64,000 nt of DNA from Bradyrhizobium diazoefficiens USDA 110 (GTDB taxonomy: Bacteria; Pseudomonadota; Alphaproteobacteria; Rhizobiales; Xanthobacteraceae), in the NCBI RefSeq assembly GCF_000011365.1, contig NC_004463.1:7488001-7552000 (forward strand). The letters run 5' to 3'. The notes beneath the pieces are model-generated. The model saw only the letters and a list, made by a program, of their open reading frames with translations. It had not been told where the DNA came from and searched no databases. Every line of letters starts with the position of its first letter. Positions within the stretch are counted from its first letter, which is position 1. Made by a program: the position numbers and the translations under genes. This document shows, in pieces, positions 26,290 to 34,874 of this stretch.

Positions 26290-26328
26290 ACTGCCGGCCA
26301 CGACCATCCCGAATCGGTGGGACGAACC

Positions 26329-27057
26329 ATGAAACTCCGCGGCGGCTTCACGAATTACGGCGAGACGATCGGCATTCTGATGCTCGATACCCGCTTCCCG
26401 CGCCCGCGCGGCGACATCGGCAACGCGCTCTCCTACGACTTCCCGGTGCGCTACAAGATCGTGCGCGGCGCGCACGCCACAAGGATCATGGGCGACCAGC
26501 CCGATCCGACCCTGCTCGAGCCGTTCATCGCCGCGGCCCGCGAATTGGAAGCCGACGGCGTCAAAGCGATAACGACGAGTTGCGGCTTCCTCGCGCCGTT
26601 CCAGAAGCAGCTCGCGGCTGCCGTGAACATCCCGGTCTTCACCTCGAGCCTGATCCAGGCGCCGCTGATCCACGCCATGCTGCCGCCCGGCAAGGTCATC
26701 GGCATCTTCACCGAACGCGGCCACCACATGAACGAAGGGCACTTCCGCGGCGTCGGCTGGTCGCCGGACGACATTCTCGTTCAAATCCAGGGCATGAAGC
26801 CCGATGCGCAGTTTCCCGCAACCTACATTCTCGGCCGCGAAGAGCTGGACACTGACGTGCTGCGCGCCGAGATGATCGAGATGACGGAAGCCTTCATGGC
26901 GTCCTGCAAAAATCCCGGCGCGATCCTGTTCGAGTGCACCAACATGTGCCCATTCTCGCGGGACGTCGCCGAGGTGTCGGGTCTGCCGGTGTTCGACATC
27001 AATACCCTGATCAACTTCTTCCATCGCGCGGCCCATCCCGTGCCGTTCCTGCGCTGA
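26329..27057 (+). CDS. Aspartate/glutamate racemase superfamily protein, copy 2
   Basis: A 242-residue paralogue of the protein at 20415. Both share a GILMLxxRFPRxxGD N-terminal region. Both keep the two candidate catalytic cysteines (KAITTSCGFLAPF and GAILFECTNMCPF). A GTG four codons upstream is an alternative start. It follows the ABC remnant on the same strand as the binding protein. Two diverged copies in one locus suggest either different substrates or two ends of one pathway. Confidence 0.8.
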   Translation: MKLRGGFTNYGETIGILMLDTRFPRPRGDIGNALSYDFPVRYKIVRGAHATRIMGDQPDPTLLEPFIAAARELEADGVKAITTSCGFLAPFQKQLAAAVNIPVFTSSLIQAPLIHAMLPPGKVIGIFTERGHHMNEGHFRGVGWSPDDILVQIQGMKPDAQFPATYILGREELDTDVLRAEMIEMTEAFMASCKNPGAILFECTNMCPFSRDVAEVSGLPVFDINTLINFFHRAAHPVPFLR

Positions 27058-27102
27058 ACCAGCCGGGACAGGCGGCGAGGCGCGCGATGAACGCGCAGGA
27101 GC

Positions 27103-27261
27103 CTAAAATAAGGCGGCGTTGACAGCCTGTCCGTAGATCATTGCAGCAACGAGTGAGAGCAGCAGGCCCGCTCCCGAGAATATGACGACGACTTTCAGAG
27201 TCTCGACATCGACATTGGTTCCCGTCGCGCGGGATATTGCTCTTGCCAGTGCAGCAATCAT
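27103..27261 (-). CDS. 52-residue single-pass membrane protein
   Basis: The ATG at 27261 lies 6 bases after a GGAG site and the frame ends with TAG at 27103. The peptide opens MIAALARAISRATGTNVDVE. It then has one clear membrane helix (about VVVIFSGAGLLLSLVAAMIY) and a short tail ending AALF. It converges with the second racemase and lies downstream of the phosphoesterase on the same strand. Similar tiny membrane proteins are common in rhizobial genomes. Function unknown. Confidence 0.65.
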   Translation of the reverse strand: MIAALARAISRATGTNVDVETLKVVVIFSGAGLLLSLVAAMIYGQAVNAALF

Positions 27262-27341
27262 CGCCAGCTCCGAAGCGGGCCGCGCGGAAGCGAAGCCTCA
27301 CTTCATCTAGCGTTACTCGGCGCATTCGCGTGTGAAGCAGA

Positions 27342-28088
27342 TTACAGGTGATCCCGCTGCACCCAGCCCGTTGCAATCGCGCTCGCCCAGGTGAGCATTC
27401 CCCTGGCCCGCGCCAATGCTGCCATGGCCGTGGTGTCGTAGGCCACGTAGCGGAGCGTCGCGGACCAGCCTCTGTTGGCATGCTCCAGAATTGCGTAACA
27501 CGCATGAGGGGTGCCGACCTCGACCACGTAGGGAACGGGCATCTTCCCGTCGTAACCGGGCAATCCAACGCTGCCGGGATTGACGACCAGCCGGCCATCC
27601 TTCAGACGCACCACGCGCGGAATGTGCGTGTGTGCGCACAGGATGATCTCGGCGTCGATCCCCTCGGCGCCGGCCTCAATAGAATCAATCCGGCTCGGAC
27701 GCGGGCAGCCGTCGCCCGCGATGTGGTCGAGCCAGAACGCAGCATCATTCCCTGGCGATCCATGGCACAGGAACGCCCGCCCCCTATACATGAGCGTGGA
27801 CGGCATGCTTGCCATCCACTCGAAATGCTTGCGTTCGAGCTCTCGGAAATCGCTGCGCGCCGATGTGCCGGCCTGCCACAGCTCCACGAGAATGCGGTCC
27901 TGATCGCCCTTGATGGACGGAAAGCCTCGCTCCATCAGCAGGTCAGCCGTTCGGGCCGCTTCGAGCGGACCGCTAACATGGTCGCCCAGGTTCACGACCT
28001 CGTTGATGCCGAGCGCAGCAATGTCCGCAAGGACGGCTTCGAGCGCCGGACGATTTCCGTGCACATCCGCGATGGCAGCAAATTTCAC
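27342..28088 (-). CDS. Metallophosphoesterase (YfcE/ApaH-like)
   Basis: A 248-residue protein with the calcineurin-like metal-site series: FAAIADVHGNRPAL (DxH), NLGDHVSGP (GD), IKGDQDRILVE in place of the usual GNHD, FLCHGSPG and LCAHTHIPRVV with the late histidines. The Asn-His pair of the third motif is replaced by Asp-Gln, which is unusual and may alter catalysis. Family members hydrolyse phosphodiesters or phosphomonoesters. No clear operon partner except the small membrane protein downstream. Confidence 0.87.
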   Translation of the reverse strand: MKFAAIADVHGNRPALEAVLADIAALGINEVVNLGDHVSGPLEAARTADLLMERGFPSIKGDQDRILVELWQAGTSARSDFRELERKHFEWMASMPSTLMYRGRAFLCHGSPGNDAAFWLDHIAGDGCPRPSRIDSIEAGAEGIDAEIILCAHTHIPRVVRLKDGRLVVNPGSVGLPGYDGKMPVPYVVEVGTPHACYAILEHANRGWSATLRYVAYDTTAMAALARARGMLTWASAIATGWVQRDHL

Positions 28089-28237
28089 TTGGCCTCTCCA
28101 TTCGAGATGGCCGACGATTCACCCAATGCGGGACGATGCAGGGATAGCGGGTCTCTTTAGCTGCATTTTTAGAAGCGCCCGCAAGCTGAGGATCAAATCG
28201 GCGCTGGACGAACGCTTACATGACCAAGGTGCTGCGA

Positions 28238-29746
28238 TCAACCGATCTTCGCTCGCGCGGCCGGAGCCTGCGGCGCGCCGCGTTGGGCCGACAGCTCCGC
28301 CCACAGGCGGGAGCGCACGCCTTCATTGAGAGGCACAATGTGGAACGGCTGGCCGAAGATTGCGAGCGGCTCCTTGGCCGGCTCGAACCGCGGCCAGGCT
28401 TCCGCGATGTCGGGCGCGCCGGATGTGACGAAGCGCAGCACGCTTGCCTGAAACCGCGCGGCGACCTCGATATCCTCGGGCGTCATCGGCCCGCCCTTGC
28501 GCTTCAGGATCGGGCGGTCGATGAAATCCGGCGGGTGCGCCCAGAGGCAGGCATTGTCGGCACCGTGGGTCGGCCCCTGCGACAGGAACGGCTCCAGCGC
28601 CGGGCGATGGTCGAACCGGCTCAGCCACACCGCGCCGCCAGCCGCGGCATGAAGCCGCGCAAGATCTGCCATGGGGCGATGCCAGAACGCGTCGGACAGC
28701 AGCGCCTCGTACGGATCCTCGTCGACGCGCGCTGTGGCGCGGTAATACGCCAGCAGACGTTGCCAGCCGGCATCGCCGACTGCGGCGCGCACTTGTCGTT
28801 CGGTGGTGCGGATCATCGCGGCCGGCGGCGTGCTCTTCAGGAACATCACCATCTCGTCGCGGCAGGAGCCGAGCCAGAGCGGAATGTCGCGCAAGGTTCC
28901 TTCGGCGAAGACGTCCCGCGGCTCGCGCGGAATCACGATTCCATCGAGCACCGGGCCGAACACGGTGCCTTGTTCGGTCTCGTCCGCAAGCCTGCGACTG
29001 ACGCGCTCCACCGCCGCGAAGAGCTTTGGCAGTGGCAAAGAGGCAATCGCGGTTGGGTCGTGCGCTAATTCGAGCTCGGCAAGCACGCGGCGTGCAACGT
29101 CGTCGGCATGATCGGCGCTCATGATGTTCCGCCCGGGCGCGCTGAGCGCGAGGGCGCGAATGAACTTGCCTCTGGCCTGCGGCAGGGTTGCGAGCGCGAT
29201 CACCATCGAGGCGCCGGCCGACTGGCCGGACAGCGTGATCGCGTCAGGATCGCCGCCGAAATCCGCGATATTGGCGCGCACCCAGTCGAGGGCGGCGAGC
29301 GAATCCGAGATCGCGAGGTTGTTGGCCTCGCCGAGCCCAAGGCGATGCAATTGCAGGAATCCGAGCGGGCCGAGCCGGTAGTTGATGGTGACGATCACCG
29401 CCGGACCGTGCGCGGCGAGGAATGCGCCGTCATAGTCGGCGCCGCCGCCGGTGACGAAGGCGCCGCCATGGATGAAGACCAGCACCGGCAGCGGCCGATC
29501 GGCCTCTGCACGCGTCCAGATGTTCAGGCTGAGACAGGCAGCCTCGTCCGCATGATCGAGATGGCCCGGCTGCGGCGCGTAAGCACCGTAGCCCGTGCAG
29601 CGGAGCGGCTCCGTCCACGCTTTCGGCGGCATTGCCTTGGCAAAGCGCGGCGCGGTTGCGAACGGCACGCCCTTGAAGGCACGCATACCGGCCTGCGTGG
29701 TGCCGACGACGGGGCCACTCGTGGTCTGAACTGCGCTGGTCAGCAT
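28238..29746 (-). CDS. Type-B carboxylesterase (alpha/beta hydrolase)
   Basis: The 502-residue protein starts MLTSAVQTTSGPVVGTTQ at 29746. It carries the oxyanion HGG (residues 94-96), the nucleophile Ser176 in ITLSGQSAGAS, the acid in WLGSCRDEMVMFLK and the histidine in SQGPTHGADNACLW. The length and motif order are those of the carboxylesterase/cholinesterase family, which cleaves carboxylic esters and amides. It begins 17 bases after the MFS stop, so it probably acts on the imported compound. A far longer frame through the MFS region on this strand is not coding. Confidence 0.9.
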   Translation of the reverse strand: MLTSAVQTTSGPVVGTTQAGMRAFKGVPFATAPRFAKAMPPKAWTEPLRCTGYGAYAPQPGHLDHADEAACLSLNIWTRAEADRPLPVLVFIHGGAFVTGGGADYDGAFLAAHGPAVIVTINYRLGPLGFLQLHRLGLGEANNLAISDSLAALDWVRANIADFGGDPDAITLSGQSAGASMVIALATLPQARGKFIRALALSAPGRNIMSADHADDVARRVLAELELAHDPTAIASLPLPKLFAAVERVSRRLADETEQGTVFGPVLDGIVIPREPRDVFAEGTLRDIPLWLGSCRDEMVMFLKSTPPAAMIRTTERQVRAAVGDAGWQRLLAYYRATARVDEDPYEALLSDAFWHRPMADLARLHAAAGGAVWLSRFDHRPALEPFLSQGPTHGADNACLWAHPPDFIDRPILKRKGGPMTPEDIEVAARFQASVLRFVTSGAPDIAEAWPRFEPAKEPLAIFGQPFHIVPLNEGVRSRLWAELSAQRGAPQAPAARAKIG

Positions 29747-29763
29747 GCGTGCCTCGTCTTCAC

Positions 29764-31104
29764 TCAAGCGCGCCGCTTGCCGAGATCGGCGATGTCGACG
29801 GTGTGGGTTTCGCGCGCCGTCGCCGCAGCGGCTGCCGAGATCACGCAGCAGCAGGCGACGAAGATCGCGACGGGGACCCAGCCGTTCTGCCCCTCCCCGA
29901 CCAGGCTCGCGCTCACCAGCGGCGTGAAGCCGGCGACGAGAAAGCCGAGCTGCGTGCCGATCGCGGTGCCGGAATAGCGCACGCGCGCCTCGAACATCTC
30001 GGCGTAGAACGACGGCCAGATCGCGTTCGGCGCGGCGTAGACGATGCCGGACAGGATCATCGCGGCGGCGAAGATCGCGATCGTGTTGCCTGACGTCACC
30101 AGCATGAAGTACGGGAACAGCAGCACCGCGCAGCCGAGCACGCCGCCGATGAACACCGGCTTGCGGCCGATCTTGTCGGCGAGCAGGGCCCAGAGCGGCT
30201 GGGTGAGCAGCGCCGTGACGTTGCCGAGCACGCCGGCCCACAGCATGGTCGGGCGCGCGACGCCGAACTTGCTGGTGGCATAGCCGAGTTGGAACACGGC
30301 GGTCATCGTGCTCACGGTCGCGATCAGCGCGCAGACGATGACGCGCAGCACGTCGGGCCAGTAGTCGCGCAGCAGGGCGACGACGGGGAAGCGCGCAACT
30401 TGCGCCTTGCCCTTGATGTCTTCGAACACGGGCGTTTCCGGCATGGTCCGCCGCACCAGGTAGGCGACCAGCAGCACCAGAGCGGAAAGCAGGAACGGAA
30501 CGCGCCAGCCCCAGCTCAGAAGCTGGTCCTCCGGCAGGCTCGATACCGGAATGAATACCAGCGTCGCCAGGATCGCACCGGCCTGGGTGCCGCTCAGGGT
30601 CCAGCTCGTGAAGAAGGCGCGGTTGGAGTTGGCCGAATGCTCCAGCGTCAGCGAGTTCGCCCCGCTCTGCTCGCCGGCGGCCGAGAGGCCCTGTAACAGG
30701 CGAAGCAGCGTCAGGATGACGGGCGCGGCATTGCCGATCGCCTTGGCATCCGGCAACAGGCCGATCGCAAGCGTCGAGCCACCCATCAGTACCAGTGTGA
30801 ACAGCAGCACCGTCTTGCGACCAATGCGGTCGCCGAAATGGCCGAGGATGACGGCGCCGACGGGGCGCGCGATGTAGCCGATGCCGAAGCTGAGGAGCGC
30901 GAGCAGCGTCCCGGTCGAGGGATCGACATTGGCGAAGAACACTTTTGGAAAGATCAGCGCGGCCGCGGTGCCGTAGATGAAGAAGTCGTAGTATTCGAGC
31001 ATGCTGCCGACGAAGCTGACCAGCGCGGCGCGCTTCGGCAGCTTGCCCGGTGTTGCCTCCGCTGCGGATGACGCGTGCAGCGATGCGGTTGACGTCAACG
31101 TCAT
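29764..31104 (-). CDS. MFS transporter (metabolite:H+ symporter family)
   Basis: From the ATG at 31104, after GGGGAGGAC, it encodes 446 residues with twelve predicted helices. FVGSMLEYYDFFIYGTAAAL and GHFGDRIGRKTVLLFTLV are the metabolite:H+ symporter marks. It resembles the protein at 11688 in family but not closely. It starts an operon with the carboxylesterase and diverges from a TetR gene. Confidence 0.9.
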   Translation of the reverse strand: MTLTSTASLHASSAAEATPGKLPKRAALVSFVGSMLEYYDFFIYGTAAALIFPKVFFANVDPSTGTLLALLSFGIGYIARPVGAVILGHFGDRIGRKTVLLFTLVLMGGSTLAIGLLPDAKAIGNAAPVILTLLRLLQGLSAAGEQSGANSLTLEHSANSNRAFFTSWTLSGTQAGAILATLVFIPVSSLPEDQLLSWGWRVPFLLSALVLLVAYLVRRTMPETPVFEDIKGKAQVARFPVVALLRDYWPDVLRVIVCALIATVSTMTAVFQLGYATSKFGVARPTMLWAGVLGNVTALLTQPLWALLADKIGRKPVFIGGVLGCAVLLFPYFMLVTSGNTIAIFAAAMILSGIVYAAPNAIWPSFYAEMFEARVRYSGTAIGTQLGFLVAGFTPLVSASLVGEGQNGWVPVAIFVACCCVISAAAAATARETHTVDIADLGKRRA

Positions 31105-31207
31105 TGCAAGTCCTCCCCATGTGTCCGGTGCGGCTCGCGTCAGGCGGTCCGCCGCGCGCGCGTTTTGTGGTTCTGGTTGCCGCAACCTTGGTTTGGAGGA
31201 ATAATGT

Positions 31208-31221
31208 ACGAACTAGTACGT
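31208..31221. promoter_or_regulatory. Near-palindrome, candidate TetR operator
   Basis: ACGAACTAGTACGT is a 14-base palindrome with one mismatched pair, centred on CTAG. It lies between the divergent MFS and TetR genes, about 90 bases before the regulator start. The position is right for a TetR operator controlling both genes. Confidence 0.5.
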
Positions 31222-31311
31222 TTATGCAATACGCGTTGGATCCAGGCCCGGACGGGTGAAATTTGCCTTCACCTTCAAGGTGATCCGTGGAAACTGGCGA
31301 GAGAAACAGTG

Positions 31312-31962
31312 ATGCTCGAGCGCATGCCGCCCCCATCGAAGCGCACCAACGACCCCGAGCGCACCAAGCGCGACATCCTCGAAGTGGCGATGGCCGAATT
31401 CGCCTCGGAGGGCTATTCCGGCGCCCGCGTCGATGCGATCGCGGCCCGCACGCGCACGTCGAAGCGGATGATCTACTATTATTTCGGCGGCAAGGAGCAG
31501 CTCTACCTCGCGGTGCTGGAGGAGGCCTATCGCAGCATCCGCGCGCTGGAGGATCAGCTCGACATCGAAAGCTGCGACGCGCGCGAGGGATTGCGCCGGC
31601 TGATCGAGGCGACCTTCGACCACGACGAGCGCAATCCGAACTTCATCCGCCTCGTCTCAATCGAGAACATCCACCACGGCAAGCACCTGAAGCAGAACCT
31701 GCAACTGCGCCAGCTCAACGCCAGCGTGATCGCGACGCTCGACGGCATCCTCGAGCGCGGCCGCACCGAGGGCGTCTTCCGCGACGACGTCGACGCCATC
31801 GACCTGCACCTGGCCATCAGTTCCTACTGCTTCTTCCGCGTCGCCAACCGCCACACCTTCGGCGCCCTGTTCGACCGCGACCTGAGCGAACCCAGGATGC
31901 TGGCGAGGAGTCGGACGCAGATCGTGGAGATGATTTTGGCGTGGCTGGGGGCGAAGGGGTAA
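31312..31962 (+). CDS. TetR/AcrR-family transcriptional regulator
   Basis: A 216-residue protein with a TetR DNA-binding domain: ILEVAMAEFASEGYSGARVDAIAARTRTSKRMIYYYFGGKEQLY (outline at residues 20-63). A helical ligand domain follows, containing HDERNPNFIRLVSIENIHHGKHL. The ATG at 31312 is used; one four codons downstream is possible. It diverges from the MFS/carboxylesterase operon and probably represses it until the ester substrate appears. Confidence 0.9.
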   Translation: MLERMPPPSKRTNDPERTKRDILEVAMAEFASEGYSGARVDAIAARTRTSKRMIYYYFGGKEQLYLAVLEEAYRSIRALEDQLDIESCDAREGLRRLIEATFDHDERNPNFIRLVSIENIHHGKHLKQNLQLRQLNASVIATLDGILERGRTEGVFRDDVDAIDLHLAISSYCFFRVANRHTFGALFDRDLSEPRMLARSRTQIVEMILAWLGAKG

Positions 31963-31992
31963 AGCGGCGAGAATAGCGCCAAATATTCCGTG

Positions 31993-32111
31993 TCGTCCTG
32001 GCGAAGGCCAGGACCCATAACCACCGAACGCAGTTTGGCGAAAACTCGGGGTTACCAGCTCGTGCGGCAACATCTCCCTGGGATAATGGGTCCTGGCTTT
32101 CGCCAGGACGA
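31993..32111. repeat. Palindromic repeat between convergent genes
   Basis: TCGTCCTGGCG at 31993 and CGCCAGGACGA ending at 32111 are exact inverted ends. The inner copies GGCCAGGACCCAT / ATGGGTCCTGGC extend the pairing. The unit separates the TetR gene from the end of the ABC permease gene. Confidence 0.8.
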
Positions 32112-32121
32112 CGAACAAGAA

Positions 32122-32907
32122 TCACCCGCTCCGCTTCCCCCGCGTGCTCGCCAGCAGCACCAGCATGAAGGAGGCCGCCGTCATCAACGTCGAGATCGCG
32201 GCAATGGTCGGGTCGATCTCGTCGCGGAGCGCGGTGAACATGCGCTTGGTCAGCGGCTGGTACTGCCCGCCGGAAATGAACAGCGCAACGATGGTCTCGT
32301 CCATCGCCGAGATGAAGGCGAAGATGCCGCCGGCCACCACGCTGGACTTGATCTGCGGCAGCGTCACCGCGAAGAAGCTGCGCAGGCGGTTCATGCCGAG
32401 GCTGCGCGCCACCATCTCCTGCGCCGGATCGAAGCTCTGCAAGCCCGCGAGCACCGAAATGATGACGTATGGCAGGCCCAGCATCACATTGGCGAGCACG
32501 AGGCCCGGCAGGGTCGCGACCAGGCCGACCTTGGCATAGACGAAGAAGATGCCGACCGCGGTGATGATGATCGGCACCACCAGCGGCAGCAGCAGCATCA
32601 TGTGGATGAGACGCATGACGCGCAGCTTGGACTGGCTGATGGCGTAGGCGGCGGCAACCCCGAGCGGCGTCGCGATCAGAACGGTCAGCAGCGCGACCGT
32701 CAGCGTCACCCGCGTCGCCTGCATCCAGGCGGGATTGGCGAAATATTGCTGGTACCAGCGCAGCGAGAACGACGGCGGCGGGAAGGTCAGAAAGCGCGCG
32801 CTGGAGAAGGAGATCGGCGCGATGATGAGCACGGGCAGGATCAGGTAGACCAGCACCAGCGCGCTGATCACGTAGAGGGCCATCCGTGCGGGGGACAATC
32901 GCGTCAT
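32122..32907 (-). CDS. potC: ABC transporter permease, PotC-like
   Basis: A 261-residue permease with six predicted helices and the polyamine-type EAA loop EMVARSLGMNRLRSFFAVTLPQI. It begins MTRLSPARMALYVISALVLV and its ATG overlaps the stop of the upstream permease (ATGA). It is the last gene of the operon encoding the putrescine/spermidine-type importer. The exact substrate is not certain, since this family also carries other amines and amino-acid derivatives. Confidence 0.88.
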   Translation of the reverse strand: MTRLSPARMALYVISALVLVYLILPVLIIAPISFSSARFLTFPPPSFSLRWYQQYFANPAWMQATRVTLTVALLTVLIATPLGVAAAYAISQSKLRVMRLIHMMLLLPLVVPIIITAVGIFFVYAKVGLVATLPGLVLANVMLGLPYVIISVLAGLQSFDPAQEMVARSLGMNRLRSFFAVTLPQIKSSVVAGGIFAFISAMDETIVALFISGGQYQPLTKRMFTALRDEIDPTIAAISTLMTAASFMLVLLASTRGKRSG

Positions 32908-33773
32908 TTCTGCCCCAATATGCGATCGAGCGAAATGAAGCGGCTGACGATGAGGAAGATCAGGAGCACGCTGACGAGCAGCACCACCGCGACGGCGCTC
33001 GCCGCGCCGAACTGGTTGTAGAGCTCGACATTGCGACTCACCAGCATCGACACCATCACGGTGCGGCCGCCGCCGAGCAACTCCGGCGTAATGTAGAAGC
33101 CGAGGCAGAGCACGAACACCATGGTGCAGCCGGCGAGCACGCCCGGCAGCGACAGCGGCAGGAAGACGCGGACGAAAGTGAGCGACGGGCTCGCCCCCAG
33201 GCTGGCGCCGGCCTGCATCAGGTCGCCGGGGATCTTCTGCATGGTGGCATAGAGCGGCAGCACCATGAACGGGAGAAGGATGTGCACGGTGGCCACCACC
33301 GTGCCGAAGGTGTTGTGCACCAGCGCGAGCGGCTCGGAGATCACATCGAGATAGCGCAGGAACTGGTTGATCACGCCGGTGCGCTGGAGCAGCGCGAGCC
33401 ACGCATAGGCGCGGACCAGCACGCTGGTCCAGAACGGCAGCACGACCAGCGAGAGGATGAGGATGCTCCACCCTTTCGGGACAGAGTTGGCAAGATAGGC
33501 CACGGGATAGCCGAGCAGCAGCGCGATTCCCGTGACCGCGAGGCTGATCTCGAAGGTCAGCGCGAAGCTGCGCCAGTAGATGTCCTCGGTGAAGACGCGG
33601 CGATAGTTCTCCAGCGTGAAGCCGTCATGGTAGATCGACTGCCAGACGAGCCAGCCGACCGGCAGCACGATCAGAGCCAGGATCACCAGCAGCGCCGGCG
33701 ACACCAATGCCAGCATCAGGCCGTGCTCGCGGCGCTGATGCTTTTGGGAGGGATCTGGCACTGATATCGTCAA
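32904..33773 (-). CDS. potB: ABC transporter permease, PotB-like
   Basis: A hydrophobic permease (ALVSPALLVILALIVLPVGWLV near the start) with the EAA loop DLMQAGASLGASPSLTFVRVFLPLS. Start choice is uncertain. The TTG at 33773 has GAGG at a good distance and gives TISVPDPSQKHQRREHG. A GTG at 33761 and an ATG at 33716 are alternatives. The stop overlaps the next permease start (ATGA), so the two subunits are translationally coupled and form a heterodimer. Confidence 0.85.
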   Translation of the reverse strand: MTISVPDPSQKHQRREHGLMLALVSPALLVILALIVLPVGWLVWQSIYHDGFTLENYRRVFTEDIYWRSFALTFEISLAVTGIALLLGYPVAYLANSVPKGWSILILSLVVLPFWTSVLVRAYAWLALLQRTGVINQFLRYLDVISEPLALVHNTFGTVVATVHILLPFMVLPLYATMQKIPGDLMQAGASLGASPSLTFVRVFLPLSLPGVLAGCTMVFVLCLGFYITPELLGGGRTVMVSMLVSRNVELYNQFGAASAVAVVLLVSVLLIFLIVSRFISLDRILGQK

Positions 33774-33796
33774 CGCTGCCTCGCTTCGCTCTTCGT

Positions 33797-34846
33797 CTAC
33801 TTCTGCATGAACGAGGCCCAGCGCTTCTCGGCCGCCTCGCCGGCCGGCGAGGACCACCAGGCGTAGGACATCAGCGCCTGCTTGGCCGCGTTGGCCGGCT
33901 CGCTCGGCAACTGCGCCGCGCGCTCGGGCTTGATCACATTGGTCTCGAACGCCTTGGGATTGCCCGGACCGTAGTCGATATGCAGCGGCAGATTGGCCTG
34001 GTGCACGGGATCGACGGCCTCGTTGAGGAATTTCACCGCGGTCTCGAGATTCGGCGCGCCCTTGAGGATGCAGAGCGAGGTGCTCTGAAGGATGCCCTGG
34101 TTGTAGGTGAAGGACACCTTGGCGCCCTCCTTGGCCACCGCGCTGACGCGGCCGTTCCAGGCCATCTCCATGTCGACCTCGCCGTCGTTGAGCAGCTGCG
34201 CCGACTGCGCGCCTGACGTCCACCACACCGTGATGTGCGGCTTGATCTCCTCCAGCTTCTTGAAGGCGCGATCGACGTCGAGCGGGTAGAGCTTGTCGGG
34301 CGCGACACCGTCGGCCATCAGCGCCGCTTCGAGCGTGGCGATCGGATGGTTGCGCAGCGCGCGGCGGCCGGGGAATTTCTTGACGTCCCAGAAATCGACC
34401 CAGCTGTTCGGCGCGTCCTTCGGGAAGGTCTTCTGGCTGTAGGCCAGCACGCTGGAATAGAACTCGTAGGACACCGAATAAGGGCTGCGATAGGCCTCCG
34501 GCATCGCCGCGGCGTTCGGGATCTTCGAGAAGTCGAGCTTCTCGATCAGCCCCTGCTCGCCGCCGCGCAGGCAATAGCCGGTGGGCGTGTCCACGACATC
34601 CCAGATCGGCTTGCCGCTGCCGACCTGGGTCTTGATCGCGGGCCAGGCGTCGGGGATGGAATCCTGGTTGATGGTGATGCCGAGCTTCTTGGCGGAGGGA
34701 TCGAGGATCGCCACCGTCTGCGCCGCCTGATAGGCACCGCCCTGCGAGACGAAGGTGATCTGCTCGGCCGCGTTCGCCGCCGTGCCGCCAAACGCGATCG
34801 CGCCCAACAGGGCGTAGCCCAATGCAGAGTTCTGTTTCGTCGTCAT
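33797..34846 (-). CDS. potD: ABC transporter substrate-binding protein, PotD-like
   Basis: From the ATG at 34846 (GGAGGCGAGG upstream) it encodes 349 residues with a signal peptide ending TAANAAE, then QITFVSQGGAYQAAQ. The polyamine-binding family pattern is seen in NSWVDFWDVKKFPGRRALRN and VDMEMAWNGRVS. It follows an amine oxidoreductase by 28 bases and precedes both permeases. The ligand is likely a polyamine or an amine derivative. Confidence 0.88.
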   Translation of the reverse strand: MTTKQNSALGYALLGAIAFGGTAANAAEQITFVSQGGAYQAAQTVAILDPSAKKLGITINQDSIPDAWPAIKTQVGSGKPIWDVVDTPTGYCLRGGEQGLIEKLDFSKIPNAAAMPEAYRSPYSVSYEFYSSVLAYSQKTFPKDAPNSWVDFWDVKKFPGRRALRNHPIATLEAALMADGVAPDKLYPLDVDRAFKKLEEIKPHITVWWTSGAQSAQLLNDGEVDMEMAWNGRVSAVAKEGAKVSFTYNQGILQSTSLCILKGAPNLETAVKFLNEAVDPVHQANLPLHIDYGPGNPKAFETNVIKPERAAQLPSEPANAAKQALMSYAWWSSPAGEAAEKRWASFMQK

Positions 34847-34874
34847 CCTCGCCTCCTCCATCGCCAAAGTGATC

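Noticed and set aside
29747..31336. Extension of the carboxylesterase frame upstream to 31336
   Set aside because: The upstream part is an out-of-frame shadow of the MFS gene; the esterase starts with its own ATG at 29746.
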